From: Rubrobacter sp.
GTDB taxonomy: Bacteria; Actinomycetota; Rubrobacteria; Rubrobacterales; Rubrobacteraceae
Length of the DNA: 6,167 nt
Assembly: GCA_019247245.1 (NCBI GenBank)
Contig: JAFAPF010000367.1
Span: 1-6,167 of the forward strand
Direction: 5' to 3'
The notes beneath the pieces are model-generated. The model searched no databases and had not been told where the DNA came from. It saw only the letters and a program-made list of their open reading frames with translations. This document shows, one piece after another, positions 4,905 through 6,167 of this stretch (position 1 is the stretch's first letter; each line of letters begins with the position of its first letter). Position numbers and translations under genes: made by a program.

Positions 4905-6167
4905 ATGCTGCAGCAGACCCTTCTAGACACCCGTTACAGCATCCTGAGTCTCTTAGGAAGCGGTGGCATGGGCCACGTGTACCTAGCCCACGACGAGATC
5001 CTGAGCCGCGACGTGGCGCTGAAGGTGCTGAAAGAGTCCTATACCGACGACAAACTCTTCGTCGAACGCTTCCGACGCGAGGCGAGAAATGCTGCGGCAC
5101 TCTCCCACCCGAACATAGTCCCTGTCTACGATGGAGGGAATGCCGAGGACGGGACCCCTTACATTGCCATGGAGTACATGGCCGGTGGTACGCTCGGAGA
5201 GTACATCGAGCGGGACGGCGAGCTTGATACGCCGGCAGCCGCCGCGATAGCGATACAGATCGCGCGGGCGCTGAGAGAGGCCCACCATCGCGGCGTGGTT
5301 CACCGGGACGTAAAACCGCACAACATCTTTCTTGCCGAGTATCCGGCTTCGTCCAGTGCCACGCCTGAAGGGGTATCGTTGGGCGCGGTAAAAGTGGGAG
5401 ACTTTGGCATAGCCCGAGCAGCTGAGGCCAGCACCATGACCGAATCGAATCTGATCCTCGGCACCCCGCGCTACCTCTCTCCTGAGCAGGCTAAGGGCGA
5501 TCCTGTAGGGCCGAAGAGCGACCTGTACTCCTTGGGGGTGCTCCTGTATCAGATGCTAACCGGGCAGGTGCCCTTCGATGATCAGGATCCCATCGCCATA
5601 ACTATGAAGCATGTCTCTGAACCGCCACCCCCACCTAAAGAGACGAACCCTGCGATAGCAGAGGAGATGAATGCCTTGGTGCTGCGACTCCTTTCAAAGG
5701 ATCCTGAGGACCGACATGAGGATGCGGGAGAGCTAATTCGCGAACTCAAACAGCTGCGTACAAGGTTCTCCACGTCTCTACCTGCAGCAAAGCCAGCAGA
5801 GGTAGTGGTTCATGCTGACCCAGGAGAAACAAAAGAAGCTGCTCCGTCCATCCTTACAAAGCGATATGGAAAGCTACGACGACAATGTGAGAATAAAGCG
5901 GGTATTCCCTCTGCGGCTGTGGTGTACAGCAGGGACCAAAAGCGTCGGCAAATCTCTCTGTGGTTACTTGCGGTCGCTTCCGTTGCGGTCCTAGCAACAT
6001 TGCTCGGCACGGTTGGCCAGCACCTATTACAGGACTACACGATGCAAGCTTCGCTATCCAGCCCACAGGAGGCGACACAGGAATCGGTGGACACCCCAAG
6101 CAGCGCGGCGCCCGACAAAGCAGAGCCGGCTGTTGGAGAAGGTGACAGCGTCGATGGGAAAGAAGCA
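4905..6167 (+). CDS. Transmembrane Ser/Thr protein kinase, PknB-type (3' partial)
   Basis: 421 codons are present and the frame is still open at the window edge. Residues 11-280 form a complete Hanks-type kinase domain: Gly-rich loop LGSGGMGHVY (17-26), Lys40 in VALKVL, Glu59 in RREA, catalytic HRDVKPHN (133-140) with Asp135 and Asn140, DFG (166-168), SPE (192-194) and the closing Arg270. It is an RD kinase, so phosphorylation of the activation loop (Thr177, Thr179, Ser181) is probably needed. The gap from HRDVKPHN to DFG is about 12 residues longer than usual, filled by a Ser/Pro/Gly-rich insert (about 146-161). Residues 281-349 are a charged linker, 350-370 a single membrane segment, and 371 onward a Ser/Pro/Glu-rich outer region whose sensor part lies beyond the window. 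ATG 4905 has AGGAG four bases upstream. Wording is close to Rubrobacter kinases. Ligand and substrates are unknown. Confidence 0.95.
   Translation, partial: MLQQTLLDTRYSILSLLGSGGMGHVYLAHDEILSRDVALKVLKESYTDDKLFVERFRREARNAAALSHPNIVPVYDGGNAEDGTPYIAMEYMAGGTLGEYIERDGELDTPAAAAIAIQIARALREAHHRGVVHRDVKPHNIFLAEYPASSSATPEGVSLGAVKVGDFGIARAAEASTMTESNLILGTPRYLSPEQAKGDPVGPKSDLYSLGVLLYQMLTGQVPFDDQDPIAITMKHVSEPPPPPKETNPAIAEEMNALVLRLLSKDPEDRHEDAGELIRELKQLRTRFSTSLPAAKPAEVVVHADPGETKEAAPSILTKRYGKLRRQCENKAGIPSAAVVYSRDQKRRQISLWLLAVASVAVLATLLGTVGQHLLQDYTMQASLSSPQEATQESVDTPSSAAPDKAEPAVGEGDSVDGKEA

Overview
The window reads as chromosomal DNA from an actinomycete-like bacterium, most plausibly a Rubrobacter-type lineage of moderate GC. 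The evidence is a PknB-type transmembrane serine/threonine kinase whose wording (Gly-rich loop, the run around HVSEPPPPP) resembles Rubrobacter kinases, a CPA1 Na+/H+ antiporter, a Gln-rich amphipathic protein, and one start that fits the actinobacterial leaderless pattern. This is recognition from memory, not a database search. No transposase, integrase, tRNA, rRNA or CRISPR array is visible.

Layout. (1) Bases 1-381 hold two leader hairpins, a strong ribosome binding site, a tiny single-membrane-segment ORF that seems to be one base out of frame with that site, and an inverted-repeat region that could end transcription from both sides. (2) Bases 382-1977, minus strand, encode a complete 531-residue CPA1 Na+/H+ antiporter with a TTG start. 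(3) Bases 1978-2251 are non-coding and contain two inverted repeats, possibly the antiporter leader. (4) Bases 2252-2596, minus strand, encode a 114-residue Gln-rich, phasin-like helical protein. (5) Bases 2597-3044 hold one doubtful plus-strand ORF and a perfect 14-bp palindrome. (6) Bases 3045-3578, minus strand, encode a 177-residue multi-pass membrane protein with a near-ideal ribosome binding site and a palindrome at its likely promoter. (7) Bases 3579-4407 have no convincing gene but are rich in foldable structure: two adjacent hairpins, a long imperfect hairpin whose minus-strand loop carries six cytosines, a second hairpin, a terminator-like hairpin, and a perfect tandem 12-bp repeat. 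(8) Bases 4408-4710, plus strand, encode a 100-residue excisionase-type helix-turn-helix protein, perhaps translated from a leaderless message. (9) Bases 4905-6167, plus strand, encode a receptor-type Ser/Thr kinase cut off by the window end.

The genes do not form one operon. The theme is envelope and ion homeostasis (antiporter, membrane protein) next to signalling and regulation (HTH protein, membrane kinase). The most interesting parts are non-coding: the minus-strand structured RNA candidate in 3872-4040, which recalls the actinobacterial 6C RNA, and three perfect 14-bp palindromes, all outside the confident genes. Both are inferences from sequence and need comparative or transcript data.
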